Positions 31,757 to 42,215 are shown, numbered from the stretch's first letter. The stretch: 64,000 bases of DNA from Cepaea nemoralis (GCA_014155875.1 JACEFZ010014610.1:289501-353500), one strand, 5' to 3'. The notes: generated from the sequence alone by a model not told the origin. Numbers and translations are program-made.

Positions 31757-31957
31757 GTTCCTCGCCTTCAGGCGAACCCACTCCGACTTCAGAGGTACGT
31801 GTATTTTAAATTCCCAAGTCAAGGACGAGAAGTCAACATCCTAGTCCAATTGACCGGTGTAGGGGTTGAACCCGCTACCTTGGCATCAGCACACCGGATG
31901 CTTAAGGACGAGCGCTCTTATCCATTCGGCCATGCTGACCTCCAGAGAGCAGATGAA
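31757..31957 (-). repeat. tRNA-derived SINE (partner of 19640-19825)
   Basis: Reverse complement: GCATGGCCGAATGGATAAGAG (A box, 20-base core), GCGGGTTCAACCCCTAC (B box), CCTTGACTTGGGAATTTA, CCTCTGAAGTCGGAGTGGG, TTCGCCTGAAGGCGAGG. The A and B boxes are better preserved than in the plus-strand partner. Confidence 0.85.
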
Positions 31958-31959
31958 AA

Positions 31960-32670
31960 GAGTACCCATATATCATTATATGGACAGACTTGTTGAGAAG
32001 GGAGTGTGTATATTCATTCAAAAGTTGCCCTTAAGTGAATGCACAGGTATCACCCATGGCTGCCACAGAATATCATCTGCATACGGGGCGCTGTTAACCT
32101 TCAGGTATCTATTCCAACAGGGACGGCAAGTACCGGGTCCGAAGAAATGTCCCTACACCAGCCTTATCCCGATACATTCAAGCCCTCTTCAGCGTTCAGA
32201 GGGCATCTACGGCAGTTTACCGTGCATAAGAGTTAAAACTCAGTTTTTCAAAGGGTTCACAAGTAACCAACCAGCCAACAATAGTTTGTGCCTAGGCATA
32301 GTTTGTGTTTCCTGATTTCTGTCCCAGAACCATCGCTTATGCCTAGTTACAAGACTGGGGTGGCTTAAAATGTTCAGGCGATAAAAGGAATAATGCTAAT
32401 CTGCAAGGAGGGGTGTTGCTGAGGCGGTTACTCCAGCCGCATTAAGTGAAACTTACAGACAACCGGATGACAGCTGACGGGCCGCGTAGATAAAGGCGGT
32501 AGTTTAACAAATAAAGAGCTGACTAGGCAGCGGTAAATCACAGCAACACGGAGTTCAACATATGTAACTAATATACAATTGTAATTACATGGTAGCCCAG
32601 CAACAGGAGATGATTTCCAGCCTAGCATACAGGCTCACGCCATTCATAGAGACGAGAAAAGGGCGTGAAC
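31960..32670. other. No recognisable gene; one dispersed repeat end
   Basis: AAAACTCAGTTTTTCAAAGG at 32235-32255 resembles 25069-25090. Frames (149 codons at 31866-32315) overlap the SINE at one end and show no motif. Confidence 0.35.
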
Positions 32671-32674
32671 ACAT

Positions 32675-33209
32675 ATATGCCGTCTTGATAGACGTTAGTC
32701 TGATACATAGTATTACAAAACAGCAGGCTTAATAACTATAACGCATGGGGGTAAGGCCAGAAAGGGAGTTATACCTCTCAATAGCACAAATCCAGAGCTG
32801 AATTGTAGAGACCATATGTTCCACATGCAGCATGATCCTTCTCGCAATCTGCCTAGTTTACTCCAGAGGAAAGATAACACCAATACATCTGGAACAAGAC
32901 AAGCTGCAGAAGCTGCCGGATCAACAAAGCAATGCTCTTACTGTCCGCTTATCGGAGCTTACATCCTAGACCAGTTGACAACCAAGGCTTAAGGCCTCGA
33001 CATATAGGTTGTATCTCCTCGCACGACGATGAGGTTTGGACCCCCCCCCCCCCCCCCCCCCCCCAATTGCACTCCTCAGCCCGAAGCTGCTGGCTTACTA
33101 TGGAGTGTCGGATTTTATGAGCGCCGCCCAGCAGACGGAGCTAACAGAAAGCAGGCAGTACCGTCTACTGTCATACGGTAGCTCAATATATCTAAGAAAG
33201 ACCTGACAG
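32675..33209 (-). mobile_element. Internally deleted LINE (leader joined to 3' end), non-autonomous
   Basis: On the minus strand, 33209-32815 matches the leader of the 4980-8682 LINE (its 8675-8295), sharing TACGGTAGCTCA, GCTAACAGAAAGCAGG-AGTACC, TACATCTGGA-CA-GACAAGCT. 32750-32675 matches its extreme 3' end (TAATAACTA-AAC-CATG, then GTCT-TCAAGACGGCA-like hairpin). The endonuclease and RT are absent. A G tract on this strand (C tract 33041-33064 on plus) expands one site in the leader. Confidence 0.8.
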
Positions 33210-33224
33210 AATATATATATATAT

Positions 33225-33595
33225 GTAAGAGTCTCAGGGTCGGCCTCTACTACGATACAAAGATTGTGTGGAATCGGACATGATTTGATAAGGCATTGAT
33301 AATGACATTGGAGCAAGTTCGCCCGCTGAATCTGTGCGTTGGAGGGCAAATATCAGAAATGGAATAAGTCAAAGGAGAAAATGTATTGAAGAAAAATGCA
33401 CACAAACAAGCGTTGAGAGTAAGATGGGCATGATGGTGGAAATGTACCACGTGTCACATGCACCCACGATGAACGGGACATTTACAGCGCAAATGGCCTT
33501 ATCAGTCACACTCGCTACGCCATAGTTAAAAGTTAGTCATGCCTTTTAGAGCACAAAAACTATCGTCTGTCAGACGGCAAGGTGCCAATGAATAT
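33225..33595 (+). mobile_element. 5'-truncated LINE tail (same family as 4980-8682)
   Basis: Matches the reverse complement of 4985-5345 throughout: CTCAGGGTCGGCCTCTACTAC, ACATTGGAGCAAGTTCGCC, GAAATGGAATAAGTCAAAGG, GGCCTTATCAGTCACACTCGC, ending CTGTCAGACGGCAAGGTGCC. GAATATATATATAT occurs at both ends (about 33210 and 33592), compatible with a target duplication in an AT microsatellite. Frames are broken. Confidence 0.85.
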
Positions 33596-33609
33596 ATATA
33601 TATATAGAA

Positions 33610-33795
33610 TTAGGAAGAAACTAGGTTGTTAAGACGAATTTTGCGAATTCTTGGACTGCCAGAGTTAACTGCAACGATGCTTGAAAGAGGCTAATGAAAC
33701 TAGAACTATATACAACAATAAGAAAGAGACAAACAGCTTTCTTTGGTCATGTGATGAGAAGAGATGCATTGGAGAACATCGTGACAACTGGAAAG
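33610..33795 (+). mobile_element. LINE tail fragment
   Basis: Plus-strand reading gives RRILRILGLPELTATMLERG, then after frame breaks a TAFFGHVMRRDALENIVTTG-like stretch, the RT C-terminal segment of the (ATG)n-ending family. Confidence 0.7.
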
Positions 33796-33821
33796 AACGA
33801 TAATGATATATGATATGATGA

Positions 33822-33822
<1 letters not shown>

Positions 33823-33883
<61 letters not shown>

Positions 33884-33890
33884 CACACAC
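33823..33890. repeat. (CA)n microsatellite
   Basis: About 65 bp of CA directly abutting the left end of the Tigger element. Confidence 0.97.
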
Positions 33891-33891
33891 A

Positions 33892-34731
33892 CAGGTAGGC
33901 CCCGCTATACGTCGCTTCGTTATACGTCGTTTCGCTATAACGTCGTTGTCACATAGGAGGCTAACTTCGCTTTACGTCGCTACGTTTCGCCATAACGTCG
34001 TTTTGAGTCTGGGACAATTCATGCAGGTGCTGACAAAATCAAAGAGGGTGCTAAAAATGTATCCCTTATGAGTGCTTCCAAGATCTCATACCATAAGTAT
34101 TCTTATGGAGAACATGGAAGTACTATTGGCCGTCTGGATTGAATACCAGAACCAACGGAATATGCCTGTGAGCAAGATGGTTATCCAAGAGAAAGCAAAG
34201 TCTCTCTGTGAAGATCTAGCTATGAAAGCGGGTGAGAGCAGTACTAGTAGTGCTGATGATAGTTTAGGAGCGAGTCGTGGTTGGTTTGAGCGCTTTAAGA
34301 AGCGTTCACACCTCCACAACATTCAGACAACAGTTGAAGCGGTGAGTGCTGATACTGCAGTTGCAGAGCATTTCCCTGCAGAGTTAAAGGCTTTGATTGA
34401 AGATGGTGGTTACTGTGCAGCAGACATTGGACACATTTTTTGTTTAAACAAAGAAGAGCCAGGAAAAGTGGCAGGAAGAGATTACAGTTTCATCCTCAGA
34501 TGAAGAGGCAGAATTTAATGCCTCTACGTCCCAAAAAATCCACCAGTCGCCCTCCAACTCACCTCTATTTAGCCAATAAATATCAACAACCATTAAAAAA
34601 AAACATTACTGTAATACATAATACACGGTATTTCATTTAATTCTATGGGAAATAGTGTTTCGCTATACGTCGTTTCACTTAACGTCGCATTTTCCAAGAA
34701 CGTAACCCCGACGTCAACCGGGGCCCACCTA
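33892..34731 (+). mobile_element. Tigger/pogo-like DNA transposon, internally deleted
   Basis: Imperfect terminal inverted repeats (CAGGTAGGCCCCG at 33892-33904; the reverse complement of 34718-34731 reads TAGGTGGGCCCCGG), with subterminal ACGTCG/CGACGT words typical of Tigger ends (CGCTATACGTCG). About 840 bp total, far below an autonomous copy. The right end meets a TATATA run, consistent with TA target preference. Confidence 0.85.
34072..34503 (+). pseudogene. Tigger transposase remnant: CENP-B-like DNA-binding region without DDE domain
   Basis: The 143-codon frame contains LLAVWIEYQNQRNMPVSKMV, IQEKAKSLCEDL, ASRGWFERFKKRSHLHNI and AEHFPAELKALIEDGGY. These are the CENP-B/pogo helix-turn-helix region and the start of the catalytic domain. 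After DGGY (about 34412) the sequence jumps to the Tigger C-terminal Ser/acidic tail (ITVSSSDEEAEFNASTSQ, in another frame at about 34480-34545). The whole DDE catalytic core is deleted. The ATG used is not necessarily the original start. Confidence 0.85.
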
Positions 34732-34897
34732 TATATATAAGGGGGTTTATTTGAAATCCGTTCGTGCCGCACCGCGTGTAATTGCGTATGTTGAACATGA
34801 TCATGTCATAGTCGTGTGATAAGTACTGACCAACGAAGAAAAGAGCACGTTCCTATCGTCCAATGATGCATAGGTTCTGTTTCTGACCGTTGAGAAA

Positions 34898-35426
34898 ATG
34901 GCCGGGTTGATCGAAAATCCGTCAAAAGAAGCTCACAGAGCGGTGATTCAGTTTCTTTCATTTGAAGGATGTTGACCATTGGACATTCATCGAAGAATGC
35001 AGGAAGCGTACGGTAACAAATGTGTGTCGAAGACAACAGTGACAGACTGGGCACGTAATGTTTCGGAAATGACGTCAGTTCACGACAGATCTTCGACGGC
35101 CAAGTCAAGCGCATATTGTTGCAACAGGAAAAACCATCGCCAAAATTGATGCAGCAGTACAAATGAACCGTTGTCGAAGCATATGTCCGCTAGCGAAAGA
35201 ATTTGATGTTTCAGTTGGGACATTAAAAAGGTCGTTCGTAAGAAACTGCAATATCGGGAGGTGTGTTCATAGTGGGTACCTCGGATGCTGACCGACCACC
35301 AAAAAGAGGAACACATGGGATGGTGTTTGAACCACTTGCTGCGTTACAGAGTGGAGGATGATGAATTTCTCTTCCGCATAGTGGCAGGCGATGAATCATG
35401 GTGTCACCACTTTGAGCCGAGCAGCA

Positions 35427-35503
<77 letters not shown>

Positions 35504-35508
35504 GAGAC

Positions 35509-35541
<33 letters not shown>

Positions 35542-36015
35542 GCATGCAATGGACGCATGCTGGATCACCAAAAGCCAAAAAATACAAGTTACAGTTTTCC
35601 GCTGGTAAGGTTATGCTGAGCGCATTTTTTGACCATGAAGGGCTATTGTTGGCCGACTTTAAAGAACCTGGTGTCAACATCAACTCTACCCACTACTTGC
35701 AAACACTAGACAAGCTGCAAAAAGCCATCAAGAATAAACGAGATGGCATGCTTTCTCGCGGTGTGATTTTGTTGCACGATAATGCTTGTCCACATGTCGC
35801 AAAGACTGTGCAGAAAGCATTAGCAAGGAAGAAGTGGGAAATTCTGCAACATCCAGCCTGTAGTCCTGATATGTCACCATGTGATTTTCATTTGTTCGGA
35901 CCTCCATAAAAAGCTCTCAATGGGCAACGATTTCACACAGATGCAGACGTAATGAACGCGGTACACACTTGGTTCAGTGAGCAACCACAATCCTTTTTAC
36001 GGATTAAAATGGGAT
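34898..36015 (+). pseudogene. mariner transposase (DD34D), interrupted by a GA microsatellite
   Basis: A Tc1/mariner-superfamily cut-and-paste transposase. From ATG 34898 the readable pieces are RRMQEAYGNKCVSKTTV (helix-turn-helix), VAGDESWCHHFEP (first Asp), ILLHDNACPH (second Asp) and SPDMSPCDFHLFG (third Asp). The second and third Asp are separated by 34 residues, the DD34D signature. Defects: stops in the N-terminal third, a (GA)n/(GACA)n insertion at 35409-35540 that shifts the frame between SSK and SMQWTHAGSP, and a TAA at 35907. Terminal repeats were not located. Confidence 0.93.
35409..35540. repeat. (GA)n-(GACA)n microsatellite inside the mariner ORF
   Basis: Occupies the position where mariner proteins have two or three residues (K-R-Q) between the first catalytic Asp block and the SMEW-like block. 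[12 protein letters not shown] frames here are repeat artefacts. Confidence 0.95.
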
Positions 36016-36236
36016 GACTAGAAACTAATTTTGTCACATTTTTGTGTTTTTCCACCCACTGGGTGTCCACACCACCTTGTTTTGTCTGCTCTTCTGTGTC
36101 CACCCAGACAACATTGATGTGATGGATGACAAGAATTTCTTTCTGTCTGTATTGTAGAACTGCGTGATGTGTAACCCTTTGTTCACATATCTCATCATCT
36201 GAAACGTAAATTGTCGCCCATTCATTCATTGGAAGC

Positions 36237-36465
36237 TTGTCGCCTTGACAGATGATAGTTTGTTACATTGTGCTTCAAAAAGGCATAATAAATACAACCA
36301 ATGGCGGTAGCGAATGCGACTGATAAGGCCTATTCGTGCTGTAAATGTTCGTTCACAGTGGATGCATGTGAACACATGGTCATTTCCACCATCATGCACC
36401 ATCTGACGTCTCGCACGATCGGTATGTGAATTATCTGGAGTCATTTTCTCCTTTGTCTTTTCTTC
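36237..36465 (-). mobile_element. LINE 3'-tail fragment (same family as 4980-8682)
   Basis: Parallels 4990-5220: GCCTTGACAGATGATAGTTTG, AATACAACCAATGGCGG, AGGCCTATTCGTGCTGTAAA, GTGAACACATGGTCATTTCC. The minus frame gives HVFTCIHCERTFTARIG, the C-terminal zinc-finger region. It sits at the integrase end of the Gypsy remnant. Confidence 0.85.
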
Positions 36466-36469
36466 AATT

Positions 36470-36860
36470 TTTGATTTTTGAAAAATTGTCGCACATTGTC
36501 AGGCAAAATGTCATTAGGGAGACTCGATCCAGAGAGTACAGCCAACATTGCTTCGGCCATAGCTTCTATTGTACTGTGTTTAAAAGGTACGGATTCTGAC
36601 CATCTAGTTCAGCTATCAACCACGGTCAAGATATCCCTGAAACCCCTGTTGGACATCACTAACCATGGGCCACTGATGTCAATAGCACCCTTTTGAAATG
36701 GCTTGATTTTTATGTCTGTAGCTTGCCCCGGTGCACGGGATCTGCTATATAGCTTGCTATCTTTACTAAGTCATGGCCAATACAACTGGGACACGACTCT
36801 ATGCTTTGTACACACTATTCCTATGTTACCTACAAATGAAATATCATGAGCTGTTCTCAG
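36470..36860 (-). pseudogene. Integrase fragments of the Gypsy remnant
   Basis: VCTKHRVVSQLYWP (about 36810) is the end of the HHCC zinc-binding module. KPFQKGAIDISGPWLV, RGFRDILTVVDS, TRWSESVPFK, TIEAMAEAMLAVL and LPDNVRQFF follow: the integrase core with its first two catalytic Asp positions (AIDISGP, and D-(N/Q)--QF near 36490). Stops interrupt it. Confidence 0.82.
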
Positions 36861-37341
36861 TCAGTTCTCTATAAGCTGAAGGTACCACACTTTGACAGCG
36901 TATGGTCTTGTCATCTGAAAATTGGCGAGTATGAATATTCTTCTTTCCTTCGAAGCATTACCTATTATTCTTTAATCGCTTATATTCTGAAGTACTATAA
37001 CCTAAAAACGTCTGTCAAGAGTGATGTCTTGTCTTTAACAGTCAATAAAACTCTGTTTGAGATCATTTTTCTTCTAATCCGTTGTGCCGTCCTTAGTTTC
37101 TGTCTGGTTGTCCACTTCAAATGTCATCTCTTTCGCAGCTATTGTGTCTAAGCTAGTTTGTCTTCTGGTAACTGCATCGTTGCTTCTCACGCTATTTATG
37201 TGGTACCAGTTATCAATGTCCTTCTCTGTAATGCTTTAACTGTTAATACATTTCCAATGCTCAAATCTGCGACTGGGAGTCCAGGACACACACTGTCACT
37301 CTGCCTGTTAAATATGTTGTTGTCACTGTGATCTCAACCAG

Positions 37342-37629
37342 TCAATAAAATTCAACTGTCCCATTGAATGTTCTGCACTTGACATTTTTTCCTGTGTAAG
37401 GCGAGGGGTTTACAAAAGTTGTTCTCACTCCAATGGCCGTACATCCTGAATCTCTAAGAATTAATGCTGGACTATCATTAACAAACCCATGGTGTAGCTT
37501 CAGACTGGCTCCTGTGTGCACTAACGACCCTGCTGGGAATGGATGATCACGCATCAAGAGAGGCTGACTGTTTTTGTCAAACATAGGCTTGCATCCATCA
37601 CAGCTCTCTTTATTGAGTGTCTCAATCAC
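37342..37629 (-). pseudogene. Retropepsin (aspartic protease) of the Gypsy remnant
   Basis: In the 95-codon frame, LILRDSGCTAIGVRTTFV carries the D-S/T-G active-site triad (DSG) in the context usual for Gypsy proteases. YTGKNVKCRTFNGTVEFY matches the following flap-proximal segment. The frame ends just after it. Confidence 0.78.
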
Positions 37630-37639
37630 TTGGGATGGA

Positions 37640-37730
37640 TTTTAGTGCTCAATATCTCCATCGTACAATGATACTGGAAATGGCCCTTTCGCCCACATTT
37701 AAAACAAATAATATGCTTCTCCCTGTTATT
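37640..37730 (-). pseudogene. CCHC zinc knuckle (nucleocapsid) of the Gypsy remnant
   Basis: The minus strand encodes HIICFKCGRKGHFQYHC: Cys-X2-Cys-X4-His-X4-Cys, a perfect retroviral-type zinc knuckle for RNA binding. A stop follows within about 15 codons. Confidence 0.85.
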
Positions 37731-37989
37731 CATTGACCCACTGGATGGTTGTTCATTACAGTTTGTTGAGCTGTGCTGCCAATTGGCACATCAAGTTCAT
37801 CCACAGTTAAAATTACTATTCTCTTAAAACTCCCCTTGTGGTATGGGTAACGTCCAGATTTACTCAAATAATTGCAACGGTAACCATCGTCTTTAAGTCC
37901 CTTTTGCTCATATCTGTGCGCTGAATCAACACTTATTGACCTTTGTCTGATAACTGGATTCTGATCCTGTTTAGTATAGGCCGCACAGT

Positions 37990-38560
37990 CTATGTACTCA
38001 TAATTTTATCTGCCAATGAACAGTTAGGGTGTGCTGTCATATAGTTTTGCCCTAACTTGGATATTGTTTCAATGTCCTTTAGAATGCGTTCTTGAAAAAA
38101 AAAGCCACAAGTCTTATTACATGAGATAATACCTTGTCTCGTAACATCAGTTCCATTAGACGATTGACTATCCCCCCATACTTCAGCTAATTCTAGCAAT
38201 TTATTAAAGAGATTCTTCAAAGTATTGACAATGTCTGTAAAGTCCTGATTTTTCTCTGGCACAAATTGTCTGTACTTCGTTCTGTATCCAAGTTCAATTA
38301 GACTGAACTTCGAAAGCAGGGTTGACGCTAGAATAGTTTAGTTATTTCTTTCTGACAGTGGTAAATCAAACATTGTATCCTATGTCTTCCCCGTCAGATA
38401 TTCACTAAGCCGCATAGCGTTTTCTGTTTCTTGTATTCGAAAGCCTCTGCTGCTGTTTCATATCTTTCCAGATATGCCTGGATATTATCTCTATCTGTAA
38501 AATATGGTTGTTTTAGTCGCTGTAAAGTGATAGCATGTCCTTTTGCCTTCGTCTCTCTGT
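37990..38560 (-). pseudogene. gag-like region of the Gypsy remnant
   Basis: Minus translation shows LKQPYFTDRDNIQAYLERYE (about 38520-38460), then LSEYLTGKT, and, in the open 90-codon frame, MPEKNQDFTDIVNTLKNLFN, KLLELAEVW, FFFQERILKDIETISKLGQN and YMTAHPNCSLAD. The layout (DN--AYLERYE, then RE--Q-I--RL---L-KW-ELA-V, ending Q-Y-AH) is that of the capsid of gag proteins linked to a following CCHC knuckle. Short and broken. Confidence 0.7.
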
Positions 38561-38689
38561 CCAATCGGCGCTAGCTCTATTCTCCTGAGTGCAATTTCCT
38601 TCTCCTTCTCAAACTTATACTTTTATTTTCAATTTCAAAAGATCTTTTTTACCTTTTCAAGTTCTAGTTTCATTTATAAAAGTAACCAT

Positions 38690-40460
38690 GAAAGATATGA
38701 AGAGATTCACAAGAGAATTAGGAAATTGTGCTAGAGGCAAACGACGCATGGCTTGATGAAACTTGTAGGGAAATTAAAAACAAGCACAATACCGGAATAC
38801 CAAATTAATGTACAAAAGAATCAACGACATCACTAATAACAGAACACACACATCAACGGGTTGCCGAAAAACCATTGATTGCAAAATCATAATAGATAAC
38901 AGATCAGAATATTAAAAGCGTGGTCAGACTATGTGAAAAATCTTTATAATGTTACAAGAGAGGAACAGTATGATATTTGGAATAATAATGAAGAACCATC
39001 AATTTAGAAGATGGAAGTCCAGAATGCTCTTAACCATATGAAAACTGCCAAGACGCCGGACAACATCTATTCAGAAATGATCACTAACGTAGAAGAATAT
39101 TGAATAGAAAAAGTCATCATTCTACTGAACACAATATATGATACTGGAGATATATCTCCTGAATTATGTAATTCTGTATTTATTTTAATCCTGAAGAAAT
39201 CAAGAGCCTTGGGATGTGATCAACATCGAACAATTAATATAATGAGCACGTCACGGATATTTTGCAAAGAGTTAGGAAGAATATACAGCCCGAAGTAGGA
39301 GAAGAACAATGTGTGTTCACAGAAGGCAAGAGTGCAATGAATGTTGTGTATATTCTGAGAACATTAATTGGGCGTTCGATAGAAGTTTAAAAAAATACCC
39401 ACATCTTTGGCATATTGAGTATACAAAAGCTTTCCATAAAAAGCAACACGATAAAGATGCTTTCAGATCTATAAATGGATGAGAAAGACATAAAAATAAT
39501 ATATTGGAAACAACAATCTGCCATAATGATCGATAATCAAGTAGGCCAATATCAGCCTATTAAGAGAGGTGTGCTACAAAGATATTTGATGCCACCATAT
39601 CTTATTTATGTTCCTGTATAGTGAATCTATTTTTAGACATTTAGAAGATATGTTAAGAGTCACTACTGGGGGACAAACATCAAGAACATTAGATATGCGG
39701 ATGATACAGTATTGATTGCAGACAATGAGCAGGATCTGCAACATTTAGTAAATATAATTGTTGCATACAATGACAAACTAGTGTTATAATTAAATGATAA
39801 GAAGACACAGATTATTGTTGTCACTAAGAAGAAAGAAATACCACAATGTAATATACGGATAAATGGAAATATCCTGAAACAAGTGAATCGGTACAACTCT
39901 CTCGGAATCAGGTATAACTTCTGATGGAAGGTGCCTTGAGGAGATTAGAACAAGAATTACCACGGCAAAGGTAGCCTTTTTCAAGATGGAAAACATACTG
40001 ACCAATAAAAAGATGTCAATTGCAACAAGAAAAAGAGTGTGCTACATAGAATTTGTACTTTTGTATCGACATGAAGGGTGGACAATGAGCAGATATGATG
40101 AACAAGATCTAATGGCTGTAGAAATGTGGTTTCTGGGGTAAATGCAAAAGATACGATGGACAGACAGAAAAACAAATGAGCAAGTCCTAGAAGAGGCAAA
40201 TAAAAACGGCAAACTGATTAGAAAAATTAACCAGTCGTAATTTTTGGACACGTTATGAGAAGAATTAAAATAGAGAACTTGGTGACACCTTGCAAGATTG
40301 AGGGGGAAAAGAACAAGGGGAAGACAGAGAAGCAAATATCTACATGGCTTAACGACATGGCATGGTCGAGACGAGAACACAGGCAGCGGATCCACGAATC
40401 AATTGATCGTGTAAGATGGCGAAACATTACCGCCCACAGTTACCGACATGACACATGGTG
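38690..40460 (+). mobile_element. LINE RT region and tail, decayed ((ATG)n-ending family)
   Basis: Readable plus-strand blocks in shifting frames: ILKAWSDYVKNLYN (38910), EVQNALNHMKTAKTPDNIYS (39020), DISPELCNSVFILILKK, then the RYADDTVLIA-like catalytic block at about 39690 (sequence ATTAGATATGCGGATGATAC), RITTAKVAFFKMENILTNKK (39950), EMWFLG, then GKRTRGRQRSKYLHGL and TTWHGRDENTG up to the GGTGATGATGAG end. It gives the uninterrupted order of the element split at 4979/8683. Confidence 0.85.
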
Positions 40461-40464
40461 ATGA

Positions 40465-41050
40465 TGAGAATTATAAAGCCTAAACTACCTTAGGAACATT
40501 TCTGCCTCTACTAATTGTGAATCATGGCTCCTGATATTGCAAGTCGGAGCAGTAACCACTGTACTACATGGACCAAAGCATACGCTACACCTTTGCTTGT
40601 TCTACTCGGGAGGGTTTGCACACATCAAGTTTAATCCTGCCATTTACATGATCACAAAAGCCAGACTTCCCGAGTTATACAAATTCAATATAATCGCTCA
40701 TCTGTGCCCTCACGAGCCGCTGCAACTGTCGCAACACGTCAAAACCCTTCTGGTTTTTCACGTCTGCAGTGTCCGTTACAACAGAGGGTCCTAAACTGGC
40801 GGAAGGACCCTGTGTAGCGATGACGTATGTCTTTGGAGCACGATAAATGGATTACTGAAGGAACTTTATTTTGAAATAATTAATAATAGGGTACGAGGGA
40901 ACTTAAATCCCCGCCAAACTGTTAACTGTCATACTAAAACAAGCATTATTAAAGTGAATATGAAGAAATTGTCACGTATTACATCAATTTGCTGACAGCT
41001 ATGTACGTTCGCTACGGGAGGGAAATACAGACCACTGATTTCTCCAATCA
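40465..41050. other. No recognisable feature
   Basis: An 85-codon plus frame at 40537-40794 has no motif. Nothing repeated noticed. Confidence 0.35.
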
Positions 41051-41112
41051 TTCAGGACTACATAACTGTGATGGTCTTAACACTTCACATACCCACAACC
41101 AGTTCCTACTAT

Positions 41113-41264
41113 AGGGTGTATCTTTAATGACTGTGCAGTGTTTGAAAATATTACCTGTCCAAGTTTTGTATTCACCCTCTGTGAAGTTCATGCAAATAAT
41201 AGGTATATACCTAGGTGGACCGGCAATATTTTGAAACACTGCACAGTCATTAAAATTACACCCT
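41113..41264. repeat. Foldback repeat: 48-bp inverted arms, 56-bp spacer
   Basis: 41113-41160 (AGGGTGTATCTTTAATGACT...) and 41217-41264 are reverse complements with about six mismatches over 48 bp, including an exact AATGACTGTGCAGTGTTT. It could be a small MITE or a foldback element. Confidence 0.85.
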
Positions 41265-41389
41265 GTACTAGACTTCTTTTTATTTTGGTTTCTTTGTTTT
41301 AGTGTTGATTGTGTATTCAAACATCCTTTTATGTCGTGTAAACATTGCCATTAACAGCACATCTACATTAAGAGGTTAGTTTACTGTAT

Positions 41390-41582
41390 TAGTAATGTAA
41401 GACATTGGGGTGTCATGATGGAAGCATCAGTAGTCAGATTTCTCGACAGCTGTCTGTTCCCAGCAACGTGCACAAGTGTGGACATACTGTATCCTGACCA
41501 CTCTTTCATGTTTCCATTCCAAGATGATCTTTGCCGTCCTCGTCTCCGTTTGCCCTCAACTGTTCGTTCCACAGAGGATTAC
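41390..41582 (-). mobile_element. LINE 3'-end fragment
   Basis: The 63-codon minus frame MERTVEGKRRRGRQRSSWNG, NMKEWSGYSM, then DASIMTPQCL is the C-terminal basic block and tail of an EN-RT LINE (GKRRRGRQR--W--NIKEW-G). Confidence 0.75.
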
Positions 41583-41594
41583 ATTTGCGAGGGT

Positions 41595-41775
41595 GTCATA
41601 CAGTTTGCTTTCCATTCCATCTTTCTAGTGGGCATGAGATTTGCTTTTCATCCTATCTCTAGAGTGGGCATGAGATTTGCTTTTCAACACATCTCTTCTG
41701 TGGGCATGAGACTTGCTTTTCCTTCTATCTCTTCAGTGGGCATGAGATTTGTATTGCATCCTATCTCATCCTATT
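41595..41775. repeat. About 36-bp tandem repeat, 5 units
   Basis: GTGGGCATGAGATTTGCTTTT recurs about every 36 bp with a CATCCTATCTCTTCA-like remainder. It lies next to the LINE end at 41582. The 144-codon frame reading it is a repeat effect. Confidence 0.9.
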
Positions 41776-42124
41776 ATAGTATGGGTTTTCACATGCAGGT
41801 TTGTGTATATTTTTGTCTTATACGTGTATTGTTTCCAAAATTTCATTAATTACAATTTCTTTTAAAAATGGACAAATAAATATTAAATAATTGTTAAAAA
41901 AAAAGTTTTTTAGCTCTCATATCACACAAATGGAATGCTAAAGGAGAAGCGTCAATTGAGTTCGTTTACAAGCTATCTATCAGACGCAGAAAGAATCTAG
42001 TTGGGTAACTTTAGCTAATTATTTTGGAAATTTAGGTAATTCGCCATGTTTGTGTTTACAACATTCATTTCACAATGTTTATGTTTCTTCCTATGTGAAC
42101 GTATAATGCTCTTGATTAACGAAA

Positions 42125-42215
42125 GATGAGTGATTGGAAGGGCCGAATGTAAGACGGGCCTGCGTGTCCAATTTGTGACCCTTTTAAAATAAAGTTGATT
42201 TTATTTGATTTATTT
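42125..42215 (+). mobile_element. LINE 3'-end fragment (jockey/CR1-like family of 62025-63705)
   Basis: GACGGGCCTGCGTGTCCAAT, TTGTGACCCTTTTAAAATAA, then TTTATTTGATTTATTTA. Its reverse complement has the same order as 62050-62100 (TTTATTTTCAAAGGGTTAAG, AATTGGGCACGCAGGCCCG). Confidence 0.72.

Larger units (their letters stand above)
36470..38620 (-). mobile_element. Gypsy-type LTR retrotransposon remnant (gag-PR...IN), no LTRs found
   Basis: Minus-strand order from 38620 downward: gag-like capsid region, CCHC zinc knuckle, retropepsin, then integrase zinc-binding and core regions at 36860-36470. Only about 0.5 kb separates the protease from the integrase, so RT and RNase H are deleted or unrecognisable. 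There are multiple stops and frame changes. It is bordered at 36470 by a LINE tail and at about 38690 by a plus-strand LINE. Confidence 0.8.

Noticed and set aside
34072..34503. Host CENP-B-like gene
   Set aside because: It sits between Tigger inverted repeats and ends in a deletion junction; it is a transposon remnant.
35223..35683. RERERE, SLSLSL and TDRQTDRQ frames
   Set aside because: Both strands of the GA/GACA microsatellite inside the mariner pseudogene.
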